DNA of 64,000 nt from Venatoribacter cucullus (GTDB lineage: Bacteria; Pseudomonadota; Gammaproteobacteria; Pseudomonadales; Oceanobacteraceae): contig NZ_CP046056.1 in the NCBI RefSeq assembly GCF_016132445.1, positions 744,001-808,000 on the forward strand. The letters run 5' to 3'. The translations under genes and the position numbers were made by a program. Under the pieces are notes generated by a model. It saw only the letters and a program-made list of their open reading frames with translations. It had not been told where the DNA came from and made no database searches. Shown here in pieces: positions 46,673 to 55,000 of the stretch; position 1 is the first letter of the stretch, and each line of letters starts with the position of its first letter.

Positions 46673-47143
46673 ATGAAAGGTAACGCGCAGGTAATTGCCA
46701 AACTGAACGAACTTCTGGCCGGTGAACTCAGCGCCATGGACCAGTATTTTATTCATTCCCGTATGTACGATGACTGGGGTCTGAAAAAACTGTTTGAGCG
46801 CATCGACCACGAATTTGAAGACGAAAAACTGCACGCCTCCAAACTGATTGAACGTATTCTGTTCCTCGGTGGCACGCCGGATATGGTAACCCGCGTACCG
46901 CTGAATATTGGCGCGGATGTGCCGTCCATGCTGCAAAACGACCTGAACCTGGAGTACAAGGTGATTGTCGATCTGCGCGAAGTGATGGCGCTGTGTGAAG
47001 AAGTCCGTGATTACCAGACCCGCGATATGCTGCAGGTACTGCTGGAAGATACTGAAAACGACCACACCCACTGGCTGGAGCAGCAGCTGGGCCTGATTGA
47101 GAAAATCGGTTTGCCCAACTATCTGCAGTCGCAGATGGGCTGA
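46673..47143 (+). CDS. bfr: Bacterioferritin, ferroxidase subunit lacking the heme Met
   Basis: A 156-residue bacterioferritin with a complete ferroxidase set: E18, E51, H54, E94, E127 and H130 (E. coli numbering; seen in FEDEKLHASKL, LNLEYK and TENDHTH). The heme ligand M52 is lysine. It complements the preceding subunit. Comparable pairs are known in Neisseria, Pseudomonas putida and Magnetospirillum. GGGGA lies before the ATG and a strong terminator closes the operon. Confidence 0.93.
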   Translation: MKGNAQVIAKLNELLAGELSAMDQYFIHSRMYDDWGLKKLFERIDHEFEDEKLHASKLIERILFLGGTPDMVTRVPLNIGADVPSMLQNDLNLEYKVIVDLREVMALCEEVRDYQTRDMLQVLLEDTENDHTHWLEQQLGLIEKIGLPNYLQSQMG

Positions 47144-47184
47144 CCGGCATTTCTGGTATCACTGCAACAGTGCGTTGCACCTTT

Positions 47185-47211
47185 AAAAAGCTCCCGCGGG
47201 AGCTTTTTTTT
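47185..47211 (+). terminator. Rho-independent terminator after the bacterioferritin operon
   Basis: Stem AAAAGCTCCC / GGGAGCTTTT with a GC turn is followed by additional T residues, 42 bases past the stop. Confidence 0.9.
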
Positions 47212-47395
47212 ATTCTGGCTGTCAATAGCCCCTTCTGAAAGCACCCCTTGCCGGTTTATGCTGTGCACCGCGTTGTTATTGTGCGCAAACCGTTGCTGTT
47301 GGCGGTGTTGTAACAGTCCTGGTTGCCCGCAGGTTCAGCCTGCTGTGTTGTTTGTGATTAAATGGCGACCAAAATAATAGATTCTGGAGGTTGTT

Positions 47396-48448
47396 ATGCC
47401 CCATCGGGCAAGGCTGATGGCCGGCACGGTGTTGTCGTTGTTTCTGAGTGGCTGTGCGCATTGGCCGGGGCCGGAGCACCGGGCCGTTACCCTGGAGGGT
47501 ATTCAGCAGCTGTTGCAGCAGCAGGCTGAACCGCAGCCACAGATACAGACCAATATCCCGACGGAATGTAGTGGTCTGGCGGGTATAGAAGATCAGCTCG
47601 AAGCTCAGCATCTGCAGATCAATCGCCTGAGCAAGCAGGTGCAGAACCTGACCGCTGCCACCCCGGCCTTTGCAAACAGCAGTTGTCCCCCCAATACGCC
47701 GGCCGCCTATTACGAAGGGAAGCTGGTGGTTGGTTCGACCGAATGGATCTATCTGACCCCGCCGGGGCATCATTACCAGGCCCGCGTTGACAGTGGCGCC
47801 ACCACCTCGTCCCTGAGTGCGCAGGAAATCACCCGCTTTGAGCGGAATGGCAAACCCTGGGTCAGTTTCAAACTGCAGCATGATGACGAAGCCGAACCGC
47901 TGCAGATCGAAGCGCCGGTGGTGCGTAATGTGCGTATCCGGCAGGCTTCTGCGGATGACGTTGAACGTCGTCCGGTGGTGCAGCTGACCATTAATCTGGG
48001 TTCCGGATTGCAACAGGATGCCGAATTTACTCTGACTGACCGCTCACAGATGACCTATCCGATTCTGCTCGGGCGTGAATTTCTGCGCGATATAGTGCTG
48101 ATTGATGTGGGGCGTAAGAATGTGCAGCCCAGATTCCAGCCGGATGATGGCAAATTACCCGTACCGGCCGTGCCGAAAGCCCAGCGCCCGGTGGTGGTAA
48201 ACCCGGAGGCTGCCGAGGAACCCAGGGTTAAACCCAAAGCAGCATCCAAAGCCGAGCCAAAGACTGACCCAAAGGCTGACCCAAAGGCTGACCCAAAGGC
48301 TGACCCAAAGGCTGACCCAAAGGCTGACCCAAAGGCTGACCCAAAGGCTGACCCCAAAGCAGTGCCAAAAACTGAACCTAAAGCAGCCGCCGAACCCGAG
48401 GCTGAGGCTCAGCCTGCCATTCCTCCTTCTTCCGCTGTCAGCGAGTAA
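47396..48448 (+). CDS. Retropepsin-like aspartic protease lipoprotein (Zn_protease/RimK-associated family)
   Basis: A 350-residue predicted lipoprotein (lipobox LSGC, C20) with a short coiled-coil stretch (about 60-90) and a single retropepsin-like domain (about 108-245). The catalytic aspartate is D132 in VDSGATTSSL, and YPILLGREFL (about 221-230) is the second conserved strand. Such one-domain proteases need to dimerise. The family is linked in genomes with RimK-like ligases. The C-terminus is a low-complexity Lys/Pro/Asp tail with seven ADPK-type repeats (about 294-321). TGGAGG precedes the ATG. It is the first gene of a three-gene operon. Confidence 0.82.
   Translation: MPHRARLMAGTVLSLFLSGCAHWPGPEHRAVTLEGIQQLLQQQAEPQPQIQTNIPTECSGLAGIEDQLEAQHLQINRLSKQVQNLTAATPAFANSSCPPNTPAAYYEGKLVVGSTEWIYLTPPGHHYQARVDSGATTSSLSAQEITRFERNGKPWVSFKLQHDDEAEPLQIEAPVVRNVRIRQASADDVERRPVVQLTINLGSGLQQDAEFTLTDRSQMTYPILLGREFLRDIVLIDVGRKNVQPRFQPDDGKLPVPAVPKAQRPVVVNPEAAEEPRVKPKAASKAEPKTDPKADPKADPKADPKADPKADPKADPKADPKAVPKTEPKAAAEPEAEAQPAIPPSSAVSE
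48275..48358 (+). repeat. 12-bp tandem repeat encoding ADPK units
   Basis: Seven head-to-tail copies of GCTGACCCAAAG lie in frame in the tail of the protease gene; the first six are identical and the last differs by one or two bases. Identity at the DNA level implies recent slippage, and copy number is likely to vary among strains. Confidence 0.9.
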
Positions 48449-48454
48449 CCGAAC

Positions 48455-49993
48455 ATGATGTCCAGCCGTCAGTCGTCTCTGCGTTTACCCTTGTATGTGT
48501 TGGTGGCTGTGCTGCTGATCACCGGAACCTTTCTGATCGTGCATCGCCACTGGGTGTATGAAGTACCGTTGATGTACGGCGAAACCCAGACCATCTGGTC
48601 GGTGGAAGCGCGGGTGGAATTTACCGCCAGCGGTGGACCGGTGAAGGTCTCTATGGCGCGCCCCTCGGCTCAGGATGGTTACACCGTATTGAAAGAGGCG
48701 GGCGCCTCGCCCGGTTACGGCCTGAATTTTATTGATGAAGAAGAACCGCGGGCCGAATGGTCAGTGCGGGGTGCCAGTGGCCGGCAGGAACTGTTTTACC
48801 GGGCTGAAATTCTGGTCAGCCAGAATCAGGGCCGTACCGAGTTACCCGCCCCCGGAATCCGCCCTGTTAGCTGGCCCGAACCCTATGCCGCCGCCATCAG
48901 CGAAGTGCTGGCCCAGGCGTATTCAACCTCGGCCGACAATTACAGCCTGACGCGGGAGTTACTCAAGCGTTTCAGCAGTGACGAAGTGGCCCAGAACATT
49001 GAGCTGTTGCGCACTCAGTTTGGCGATAAACTGCCGGAATTGTGGGTGGATATGCTGCATAAGGCGCGGGTCCCGGCCAGTCTGGTGTATGGTCTGGAGC
49101 TGCGCGACGGCCGGCGCCGGCAGTCGCTGATACCGCTGTTACGGGTGTGGGATGGCGATGACAGCCAGGTGTTTGAATTGCCGGTCAGCGATGGCCGCAG
49201 TGTGCTGGTGGGCAAGCATCCGGTACTGCTGTGGGAGCAGCGCGGCGCCCCTGTTCTGGATGTGCTGGGGGGCACCGATTCCAATATCCGTTTTTCCATG
49301 ATCCGGCGCGAAGAATCCACCTACGCCAACATCGCTGAAAACCTGTCCAGCCAGCACGACTTTCTGAATTTCTCGATTCACAGCCTGCCGATCGAAGAGC
49401 AGGCCATGTTCCAGACCATTCTGCTGTTGCCTATCGGCGCTCTGGTGGTCTGTTTGTTGCGTGTTCTGGTGGGCATTAAAACGTCCGGCACCTTTATGCC
49501 GGTGCTGATCGCGCTGGCCTTTATTCAGACCTCATTAATCACCGGTCTGGTGGGTTTTCTGCTGGTGGTGGCCACCGGTCTGTACATCCGGGGGTTCCTG
49601 TCACGATTGAATTTATTGCTGGTGCCCAGGATCACGGCGGTGATTATTACCGTGATTGCCATCATCAGTTTATTCAGCGTGCTGTCGTACAAACTGGGGC
49701 TGACCGAAGGTCTGAAAATCACCTTCTTCCCGATGATTATTCTGTCCTGGACCATCGAGCGCATGTCCATTCTGTGGGAAGAAGAGGGCGGGCGTGAAGT
49801 GATGAAACAGGGCGGTGGCAGCCTGCTCACTGCGGTGCTGGCCTACTGGGCCATGAGCGATCCCTGGGTGCGCCATCTGACCTTCAACTTTATTGGTCTG
49901 CAGTTTGTGGTGCTGGCGCTGGTGCTGATGATCGGTTCTTACACCGGTTACCGCCTGCTGGAACTGAAACGCTTCAGCGTGTTTGGAAAATAA
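48455..49993 (+). CDS. Inactive transglutaminase-like / 7TM membrane protein (UUP1 family)
   Basis: A 512-residue protein with an N-terminal helix (about 11-30), a large periplasmic region (about 35-315) that includes a transglutaminase-like fold lacking an evident Cys-His-Asp triad (about 140-250), and seven hydrophobic helices from about 325 to 500. This matches the 'inactive transglutaminase fused to 7TM' architecture that accompanies RimK-like ligases. It starts seven bases after the protease gene. It is probably the membrane platform of the operon; this is inferred. Confidence 0.82.
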   Translation: MMSSRQSSLRLPLYVLVAVLLITGTFLIVHRHWVYEVPLMYGETQTIWSVEARVEFTASGGPVKVSMARPSAQDGYTVLKEAGASPGYGLNFIDEEEPRAEWSVRGASGRQELFYRAEILVSQNQGRTELPAPGIRPVSWPEPYAAAISEVLAQAYSTSADNYSLTRELLKRFSSDEVAQNIELLRTQFGDKLPELWVDMLHKARVPASLVYGLELRDGRRRQSLIPLLRVWDGDDSQVFELPVSDGRSVLVGKHPVLLWEQRGAPVLDVLGGTDSNIRFSMIRREESTYANIAENLSSQHDFLNFSIHSLPIEEQAMFQTILLLPIGALVVCLLRVLVGIKTSGTFMPVLIALAFIQTSLITGLVGFLLVVATGLYIRGFLSRLNLLLVPRITAVIITVIAIISLFSVLSYKLGLTEGLKITFFPMIILSWTIERMSILWEEEGGREVMKQGGGSLLTAVLAYWAMSDPWVRHLTFNFIGLQFVVLALVLMIGSYTGYRLLELKRFSVFGK

Positions 49994-49996
49994 GCC

Positions 49997-50965
49997 GTGT
50001 TTATTTTGCCCTGGCATTTAAAAGCGCGCGGTATTCTGGGCATGAACCGCCGTAATATCCGCTACATCAGCCGCTACAATCCACGGCATCTGTACCCGCT
50101 GGTGGATAACAAGCTGAAAACCAAAATCCTGGCCCAGAAAGCCGGTATTACCACGCCGAAACTCATCGGTACGGTGGAAAGCCAGCACGAAGTGGCCGAT
50201 CTGGGCCGGATTCTGGAAGGTGTGCAGGGGTTTGCCATCAAGCCGGCCAAAGGCAGTGGCGGTAAAGGCATTCTGGTGCTGCACCGTAATGAACAAGGCC
50301 AGCTGGTGAAAAACAGCGGCGCGGTGGTCAGCCTGGAAGACCTGCAGCGCCACGTTTCCAACACCCTGTCCGGCCTGCACAGTCTGGGCGGCAGCCCGGA
50401 TGTGGCCATTATTGAAGAACTGATCGAATTTGATCAGCAGCTGGGCGGCTTTTCTTTTGAAGGCGTGCCCGATATCCGCGTGATTGTGTGCCGGGGTTAC
50501 CCGGTGATGGCGATGATGCGGCTGTCGACCCGCGCCTCCGACGGCAAAGCTAACCTGCATCAGGGCGCCGTGGGCGTGGGGCTGGATATCGCCACCGGAC
50601 GGCCGTTAAATGCGGTGCAGAATGGTCTGCAGGTCGAGCGTCATCCGGATACCGGCCGTATGTTGGCCGAATTACAGATTCCCGACTGGGAAGTGCTGCT
50701 GGAACTGGCGGCGCGTTGCTATGAAGTGACGGGGCTGGGCTATCTGGGCACCGATATGGTGCTGGACCGCCGCTACGGTCCGATGCTGCTGGAGCTGAAT
50801 GCCCGCCCGGGGTTAACCATTCAGGTCGCCAATGGCACCGGCTTATTGCCGCGGTTGCAGAAAATCGATGCACTGGGCCCTGATGATATCGCCTTGCCGG
50901 CCGCCGAACGGGTAAAACGCAGCCGCGAATGGTTTGCTGCCGATCCGGCCGATTTGTTCAGCTGA
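49997..50965 (+). CDS. Alpha-L-glutamate ligase-like ATP-grasp protein (RimK-related)
   Basis: A 322-residue ATP-grasp enzyme with the adenine/phosphate loop FAIKPAKGSGGKGI (79-92), a middle strand (IIEELIEFDQQ) and the metal-binding end LLELNARPGL (about 271-280). It belongs to the RimK-like ligase subgroup found with UUP1 membrane proteins and retropepsin-like proteases. These would add amino acids, probably Glu, to a protein or peptide carboxylate; the acceptor is unknown. GTG start three bases after the membrane protein, so expression is tightly coupled. Confidence 0.85.
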   Translation: MFILPWHLKARGILGMNRRNIRYISRYNPRHLYPLVDNKLKTKILAQKAGITTPKLIGTVESQHEVADLGRILEGVQGFAIKPAKGSGGKGILVLHRNEQGQLVKNSGAVVSLEDLQRHVSNTLSGLHSLGGSPDVAIIEELIEFDQQLGGFSFEGVPDIRVIVCRGYPVMAMMRLSTRASDGKANLHQGAVGVGLDIATGRPLNAVQNGLQVERHPDTGRMLAELQIPDWEVLLELAARCYEVTGLGYLGTDMVLDRRYGPMLLELNARPGLTIQVANGTGLLPRLQKIDALGPDDIALPAAERVKRSREWFAADPADLFS

Positions 50966-51097
50966 TTTCTCCAGATGCTAATCCGGCTGATTGTTACAGC
51001 CGGCAGATTCTTTTTTCCCTGTCTTTACGGCGCTATCATGCGCCGTTTTTACAGGCTGCTTTGGCAGCCACCGGATTCTCTGCTGAAAGGAGCCGTT

Positions 51098-51982
51098 ATG
51101 CACAGCCCCCGTATTGGTTTTATTGGCATGGGCTTAATGGGCGTGCCCATGAGCCTGCGCCTGTTACAGGCTGGTTTTCCCCTGACCGTGTGGAACCGTA
51201 ATCCGGCCAAAACCGCCACTGTGGCTGCCGCCGGCGCCGTGGTGGCCGGCTCGGTTGCTGAGCTGGTACGCAGCAGCGACATTATTATGCTGTGCGTCAC
51301 CGATACTGCTGCGGTTGAGACCCTGGTGTTTGGCGAGGGCGGCGTGGCCAGCGCGGCGCAAGCCGGTCAGCTGCTGGTGGATTTTTCCAGTATTGATCCC
51401 GAAGCCACCCGCACCATGGCGGCGCGCCTGCAGCAACAGTGCGGTGCGGGCTGGGTGGATGCGCCGGTATCCGGCGGTGTGGCCGGGGCTGAGCAGGGCA
51501 CATTAGCGATTATGGCTGGCGGTGAAGCCAGCGATATTGAACGCCTGCAGCCGCTGCTGGCACCGCTGTCGCAACGGGTAACCCGTATGGGGCCGGTGGG
51601 TGCCGGGCAGGTGACGAAAATCTGCAACCAGATGCTGGTCAGCTGCAATGTGCTGGTAATGGCGGAAGTGATGGCGCTGGCGGAAAAAGCCGGCGTGGAT
51701 GCCGGGCTGATTCCGGCGGCGCTGAAAGGCGGTTTTGCCGATTCCATTCCGCTGCAGCTCACCGGCCCGCGCATGGCCGGGCGTGATTTTGAAGGGGTGA
51801 AATGGCATGTCAAAACCCTGCTGAAAGACCTGGATATGGCCAACGCGCTGGGGAAATCGCTGCACAGTGCCATTCCCATGGCCGGGCTGGGCGCTGAGCT
51901 GATGCGCCTGCACGCCAGTAAAGGCCATGCCGACCACGACCCCTGCACCTTAATCGATTTATACGCGGAGCCACGCCCATGA
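51098..51982 (+). CDS. Beta-hydroxyacid dehydrogenase (tartronate-semialdehyde reductase-like)
   Basis: NAD(P)-dependent dehydrogenase of 294 residues. The nucleotide fold begins with GFIGMGLMG (7-15), the substrate loop is DAPVSGGVAG (about 119-128), and the catalytic lysine is in QVTKICNQ (about 168-175). The size and motifs match GarR/GlxR, which reduces tartronate semialdehyde to glycerate. Coupling by a four-base overlap to hydroxypyruvate isomerase supports this. GAAAGGAG before the ATG at 51098 favours it over an upstream frame. Confidence 0.87.
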   Translation: MHSPRIGFIGMGLMGVPMSLRLLQAGFPLTVWNRNPAKTATVAAAGAVVAGSVAELVRSSDIIMLCVTDTAAVETLVFGEGGVASAAQAGQLLVDFSSIDPEATRTMAARLQQQCGAGWVDAPVSGGVAGAEQGTLAIMAGGEASDIERLQPLLAPLSQRVTRMGPVGAGQVTKICNQMLVSCNVLVMAEVMALAEKAGVDAGLIPAALKGGFADSIPLQLTGPRMAGRDFEGVKWHVKTLLKDLDMANALGKSLHSAIPMAGLGAELMRLHASKGHADHDPCTLIDLYAEPRP

Positions 51983-52758
51983 AACTCTGCGCCAACATTA
52001 CGTTGCTGTATCCGGAGCTGCCCTTTATTGAACGCTTTGCCGCCGCTGCAGCCGATGGCTTTAAGGCCGTGGAAATCCAGTTTCCCTATGACACCCCGCT
52101 GGCGGTTATTCAACACGAATTGCAGCAGCATAATCTGCGTTGCGTGCTCATTAACGTACCGGCCGGCGATTTAATGCAGGGCGGAGAAGGGCTGGCGGCG
52201 GTGCCGGAACGTCAGGCTGAGTTCCGTGCGGCGCTGGAGCAATGCGTTGAGTACGCCAGGGGGCTGCAGGTGGACTGCGTGAATGTACTGCCAGGTCGTT
52301 GTAACGATAACAGCCGCCGGGCCCAATACCTGGCCACCTTGCAGAGCAACCTGCGGCTAGCGGCGGCGGCGCTGGCCCCACTGGGCATTACCACCACCTT
52401 CGAAGCCATTAATACCTTCGATATGCCCGGTTTCCTGATTCACAGCGGCCAGCAGATGCTGGATGTGCTGGCCGAGCTGCAGCAGCCGGCGGTTAAGGCG
52501 CAGTTTGATCTGTATCACATGGCCAGAATGGGCGAACCGCTGGTGGAATTTATCCGCGCAAATATTGGCAGCATTGGCCATATTCAGTTTGCCGACACGC
52601 CCGGACGGGGTGAGCCAGGCACTGGTGAGCTGGATTTTGCCGCTGTTTTTGCCGCGATTACTGAATCCGGTTATTCCGGCTGGGTGGGGGCGGAATACCG
52701 CCCGAGCGGTCCGACCAGCAGCACGCTGGGCTGGATGCAGAGGGTACCGGCGGCTTAA
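51979..52758 (+). CDS. hyi: Hydroxypyruvate isomerase family protein
   Basis: TIM-barrel isomerase of 259 residues (AP endonuclease 2-like fold). It has the metal-site glutamate in TTTFEAINTFD (about 139-149), the QFDLYHM segment (about 175-181), and HIQFADTPGRGEPGTGE (about 206-222), typical of Hyi/OtnI. It interconverts hydroxypyruvate and tartronate semialdehyde, or 2-oxo-tetronates in OtnI. No glyoxylate carboligase lies beside it, so the exact pathway is uncertain. Confidence 0.85.
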   Translation: MKLCANITLLYPELPFIERFAAAAADGFKAVEIQFPYDTPLAVIQHELQQHNLRCVLINVPAGDLMQGGEGLAAVPERQAEFRAALEQCVEYARGLQVDCVNVLPGRCNDNSRRAQYLATLQSNLRLAAAALAPLGITTTFEAINTFDMPGFLIHSGQQMLDVLAELQQPAVKAQFDLYHMARMGEPLVEFIRANIGSIGHIQFADTPGRGEPGTGELDFAAVFAAITESGYSGWVGAEYRPSGPTSSTLGWMQRVPAA

Positions 52759-53126
52759 AACAGATCAATCTGGCCCGGTTGGGCCGGTTTGGATTCTGCT
52801 GCTGGTGCGGCCGCTGCTGACGGTGTGCCGGTATTGGTTGTGGCAGCGGTATCGGTTTCGCTGAGGGCGGTAAATAAATCCGGTTGCGGTGGCAGGGGGT
52901 CTGCAATGGCGGCCGGTTGTAACGCCGCCTGTTTGGCGGCCAGCACCTTCAGGCGGCGCTTTTCACACAGGTTTACCACTAACTGCTTCTGAAAATTACT
53001 GAACTGATTCCAGTACAGGCGCTCATCGCGGCTGCGGAAACAGCCTTTGCAATAGCCACGGTTATTCAGCTCGCAGATACGCTTGCAGGGGCTGGGAATG
53101 TCAAAAAACTCACCCTGATCAATCAT
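52755..53126 (-). CDS. DUF1289 Cys-motif protein
   Basis: A 123-residue protein whose N-terminus has the DUF1289/YdhL signature: SPCKRIC (C14, C18) and GYCKGCFRSRDE (C26, C29), followed by the tryptophan in LYW. The four cysteines likely hold zinc or an Fe-S cluster. The C-terminal half is a low-complexity Ala/Pro/Thr tail ending QIDLF, unusual for the family, which is normally about 60-80 residues. Its end overlaps hyi by four bases on the opposite strand. Confidence 0.85.
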   Translation of the reverse strand: MIDQGEFFDIPSPCKRICELNNRGYCKGCFRSRDERLYWNQFSNFQKQLVVNLCEKRRLKVLAAKQAALQPAAIADPLPPQPDLFTALSETDTAATTNTGTPSAAAAPAAESKPAQPGQIDLF

Positions 53127-53180
53127 AACAGGCCGTTAAAACACAAGAGGCATTCAGCTTACCAGCAGCTGAGCCGGAGG

Positions 53181-53220
53181 CAAAAACAAAACAGCCCGCA
53201 GGCTTGCGCATGCGGGCTGT
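53181..53220 (-). terminator. Terminator after the cold-shock gene
   Basis: A 10-bp stem (ACAGCCCGCA / TGCGGGCTGT) lies downstream of the gene. On the minus strand it is followed by TTTTGTTTTT. Confidence 0.85.
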
Positions 53221-53244
53221 CGGGAGAAACACTAACCAGCTGGA

Positions 53245-53454
53245 TTACAGCGGGGTAACGTTCTCGGCCTGTGGGCCTTTCTGACCTTGGGTAACTTCCA
53301 TGGTCACTTTCTGACCTTCAGCCAGAGACTTACGGCCGTTGCCGTTGATCGCGCTGAAGTGAACGAATACGTCTTTGCCAGATTCTTGAGCGATGAAGCC
53401 GAAGCCTTTTTCATCGTTGAACCACTTGACGGTGCCTTGAACTAAATTTGCCAT
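53245..53454 (-). CDS. Cold-shock protein (CspA family)
   Basis: A 69-residue single cold-shock domain that binds single-stranded RNA and DNA. Both RNP motifs are present: KGFGFIAQ (16-23) and VFVHFSAI (29-36). The C-terminus [12 protein letters not shown] is standard. AGGAAAA lies before the ATG. It is transcribed from a promoter about 180 bases upstream, giving a long structured leader as in cspA of enterics. Confidence 0.96.
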   Translation of the reverse strand: MANLVQGTVKWFNDEKGFGFIAQESGKDVFVHFSAINGNGRKSLAEGQKVTMEVTQGQKGPQAENVTPL

Positions 53455-53628
53455 GCTTTTTTTCCTGAGTAATGCGCCGGTTGAAACCGGCCTTGCTATT
53501 CATCTGGCATTATCATCGATACTGGCCGGCGAACCGGAAAACAATCAATCAATGCCGCTATCGACCAGTATCTTGCATATCTTACGAATATGGAGCACTC
53601 GCCAATATGTTCCAACCCAAGTCAGAAC
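53455..53628 (-). promoter_or_regulatory. Long 5' leader of the cold-shock gene with pseudoknot-capable pairings
   Basis: Read on the minus strand, GATACTGG (53572-53565) pairs with CCAGTATC (53525-53518), and GGCATT (53556-53551) pairs with AATGCC (53511-53506). The order A-B-A'-B' means that the two helices are interleaved. A further hairpin GCCGGTT / AACCGGC lies just before the ribosome-binding site. This recalls the cspA thermosensor; the function is inferred. Confidence 0.5.
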
Positions 53629-53634
53629 GAAGCC

Positions 53635-53663
53635 ATAGTAGCTTACTTATTCACGCCTACCAA
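53635..53663 (-). promoter_or_regulatory. Promoter of the cold-shock gene
   Basis: On the minus strand TTGGTA (53663-53658) and TACTAT (53640-53635) are exactly 17 bases apart. This gives a start near 53628 and a leader of about 175 bases. The rest of the 53455-53773 gap holds no gene; a TATACT at 53738-53743 may serve the diguanylate cyclase gene. Confidence 0.65.
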
Positions 53664-53773
53664 GCGTTTAGAACCCCCGATTGGCAACATTTTTACTGTC
53701 ACAGATCAGGCTTCGTGCTGCTGCCGGCCAGGATGGTTATACTGGGCGGCGTTTTTATCACCCGGAGCTGATT

Positions 53774-55000
53774 GTGTCGCTTGCCCGCCTGATGTTGATT
53801 CTGCCGCTGCTGCTGTGCCTTATCCTCTTTGCCACCGGCGTACCGCGCATGGCCGGCTGGGTGGCTGACTCCGGCACCTTGCTGGTGGTGGTGCTGGGTG
53901 CCGGCGGGGCATTACTGCTGGTATTGGCACAGGTGTTTAACCAGGGCCGCATTGGTCACATGGCATTATTGGTGCTGGCCAGCTTCGCGTTGCAGCACTA
54001 TGGCTTACCGGCACCGGGCGTGGCGTACAGCGGGCCGGCGTATTGGCTGTTGTTCTGGCTGGCGCTGCTGCTGCCGCTGAACATTGTTCTTATCCGCTGG
54101 CTGCCGGAATACCGGCCCTGGTCGGTCGGGGCGCTGAGCTGGCCGGTGTTGTTGCTGGTGCAGCTGGTGCTGGTGTGGGCGGTACCGCGCAGCCCGTTAT
54201 TTGTTGATGCGTACAGCTGGGTGCAGAGCTGGCAATTGCAGGCGGGTGGTGGTGGATTGCCGTTACCTGCCTGGATGTCTGCCACATTGGCCGCCGGTAT
54301 TTTGCTTACCCGTCTGCCGCGCCAGCCCGATACCGTACTGGCCATGCTGGGCGTGCTGTTATTACAGGCACTGGCGTTTTATTTTGCCGCCAGTGCAGGT
54401 GCGCCGTTGCTGGCGGCGCTGCTGTCGTTATTGTTGTTACTGGTGGCTTTGCTGATTCATAACCATCAGCTGGCTTTTGTGGATGAACTCACCGGCATTC
54501 CCGGCCGCCGCGCACTGCTGAACGATCTGCGCCATCGCCATGGCCGCTACACACTGGTAATGGCCGATATTGATCATTTCAAATCCTTTAACGATACCCA
54601 TGGCCACGATGTCGGCGATGATGTGCTGCGCCTGGTCGCCAGCCAGCTGCGTCTGGTCGGCGGCGGTGGCAAGGCATTCCGTTATGGCGGCGAAGAATTC
54701 ACTCTGGTGTTTGGCAGTGACGACCTGAAAGAGGTAACGGCCGAAGTCGACCGGCTGCGAGAAAGCATTGCCGTTTACCCGCTGGTGGTGCGCAATAAAG
54801 CCGGTCGCCCGGCCGATAACCGCAGTGGTAAACAACAGCGCGGCCGTCAGCCGAAAGACAAAGTGCTGCACGTCACCATGAGTTTTGGGGTGGCGTTGCG
54901 GCAGCCGGGTGAAGAGAGTGAAATGTTAATGAAACGCGCCGACAAAGCACTGTACAAGGCCAAACAAAATGGCCGCAACCGGGTAGAGCGGGCACGCTGA
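53774..55000 (+). CDS. Membrane diguanylate cyclase (GGDEF protein)
   Basis: A 408-residue protein with eight or so hydrophobic helices (about 3-230) and a C-terminal GGDEF domain (about 235-408) that makes cyclic di-GMP. The active site is GGEEF (about 305-309), with DIDHFKSFNDTHGHDVGD upstream. No RxxD inhibitory site is seen in the usual position, so product feedback is probably absent. An insertion (NKAGRPADNRSGKQQRGRQ) lies late in the domain. GTG at 53774 has GGAG six bases upstream. It overlaps nth by one base. Confidence 0.88.
   Translation: MSLARLMLILPLLLCLILFATGVPRMAGWVADSGTLLVVVLGAGGALLLVLAQVFNQGRIGHMALLVLASFALQHYGLPAPGVAYSGPAYWLLFWLALLLPLNIVLIRWLPEYRPWSVGALSWPVLLLVQLVLVWAVPRSPLFVDAYSWVQSWQLQAGGGGLPLPAWMSATLAAGILLTRLPRQPDTVLAMLGVLLLQALAFYFAASAGAPLLAALLSLLLLLVALLIHNHQLAFVDELTGIPGRRALLNDLRHRHGRYTLVMADIDHFKSFNDTHGHDVGDDVLRLVASQLRLVGGGGKAFRYGGEEFTLVFGSDDLKEVTAEVDRLRESIAVYPLVVRNKAGRPADNRSGKQQRGRQPKDKVLHVTMSFGVALRQPGEESEMLMKRADKALYKAKQNGRNRVERAR

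Noticed and set aside
48275-48358. CRISPR-like repeat array
   Set aside because: The 12-bp units are head to tail without spacers and lie in frame in a coding region.
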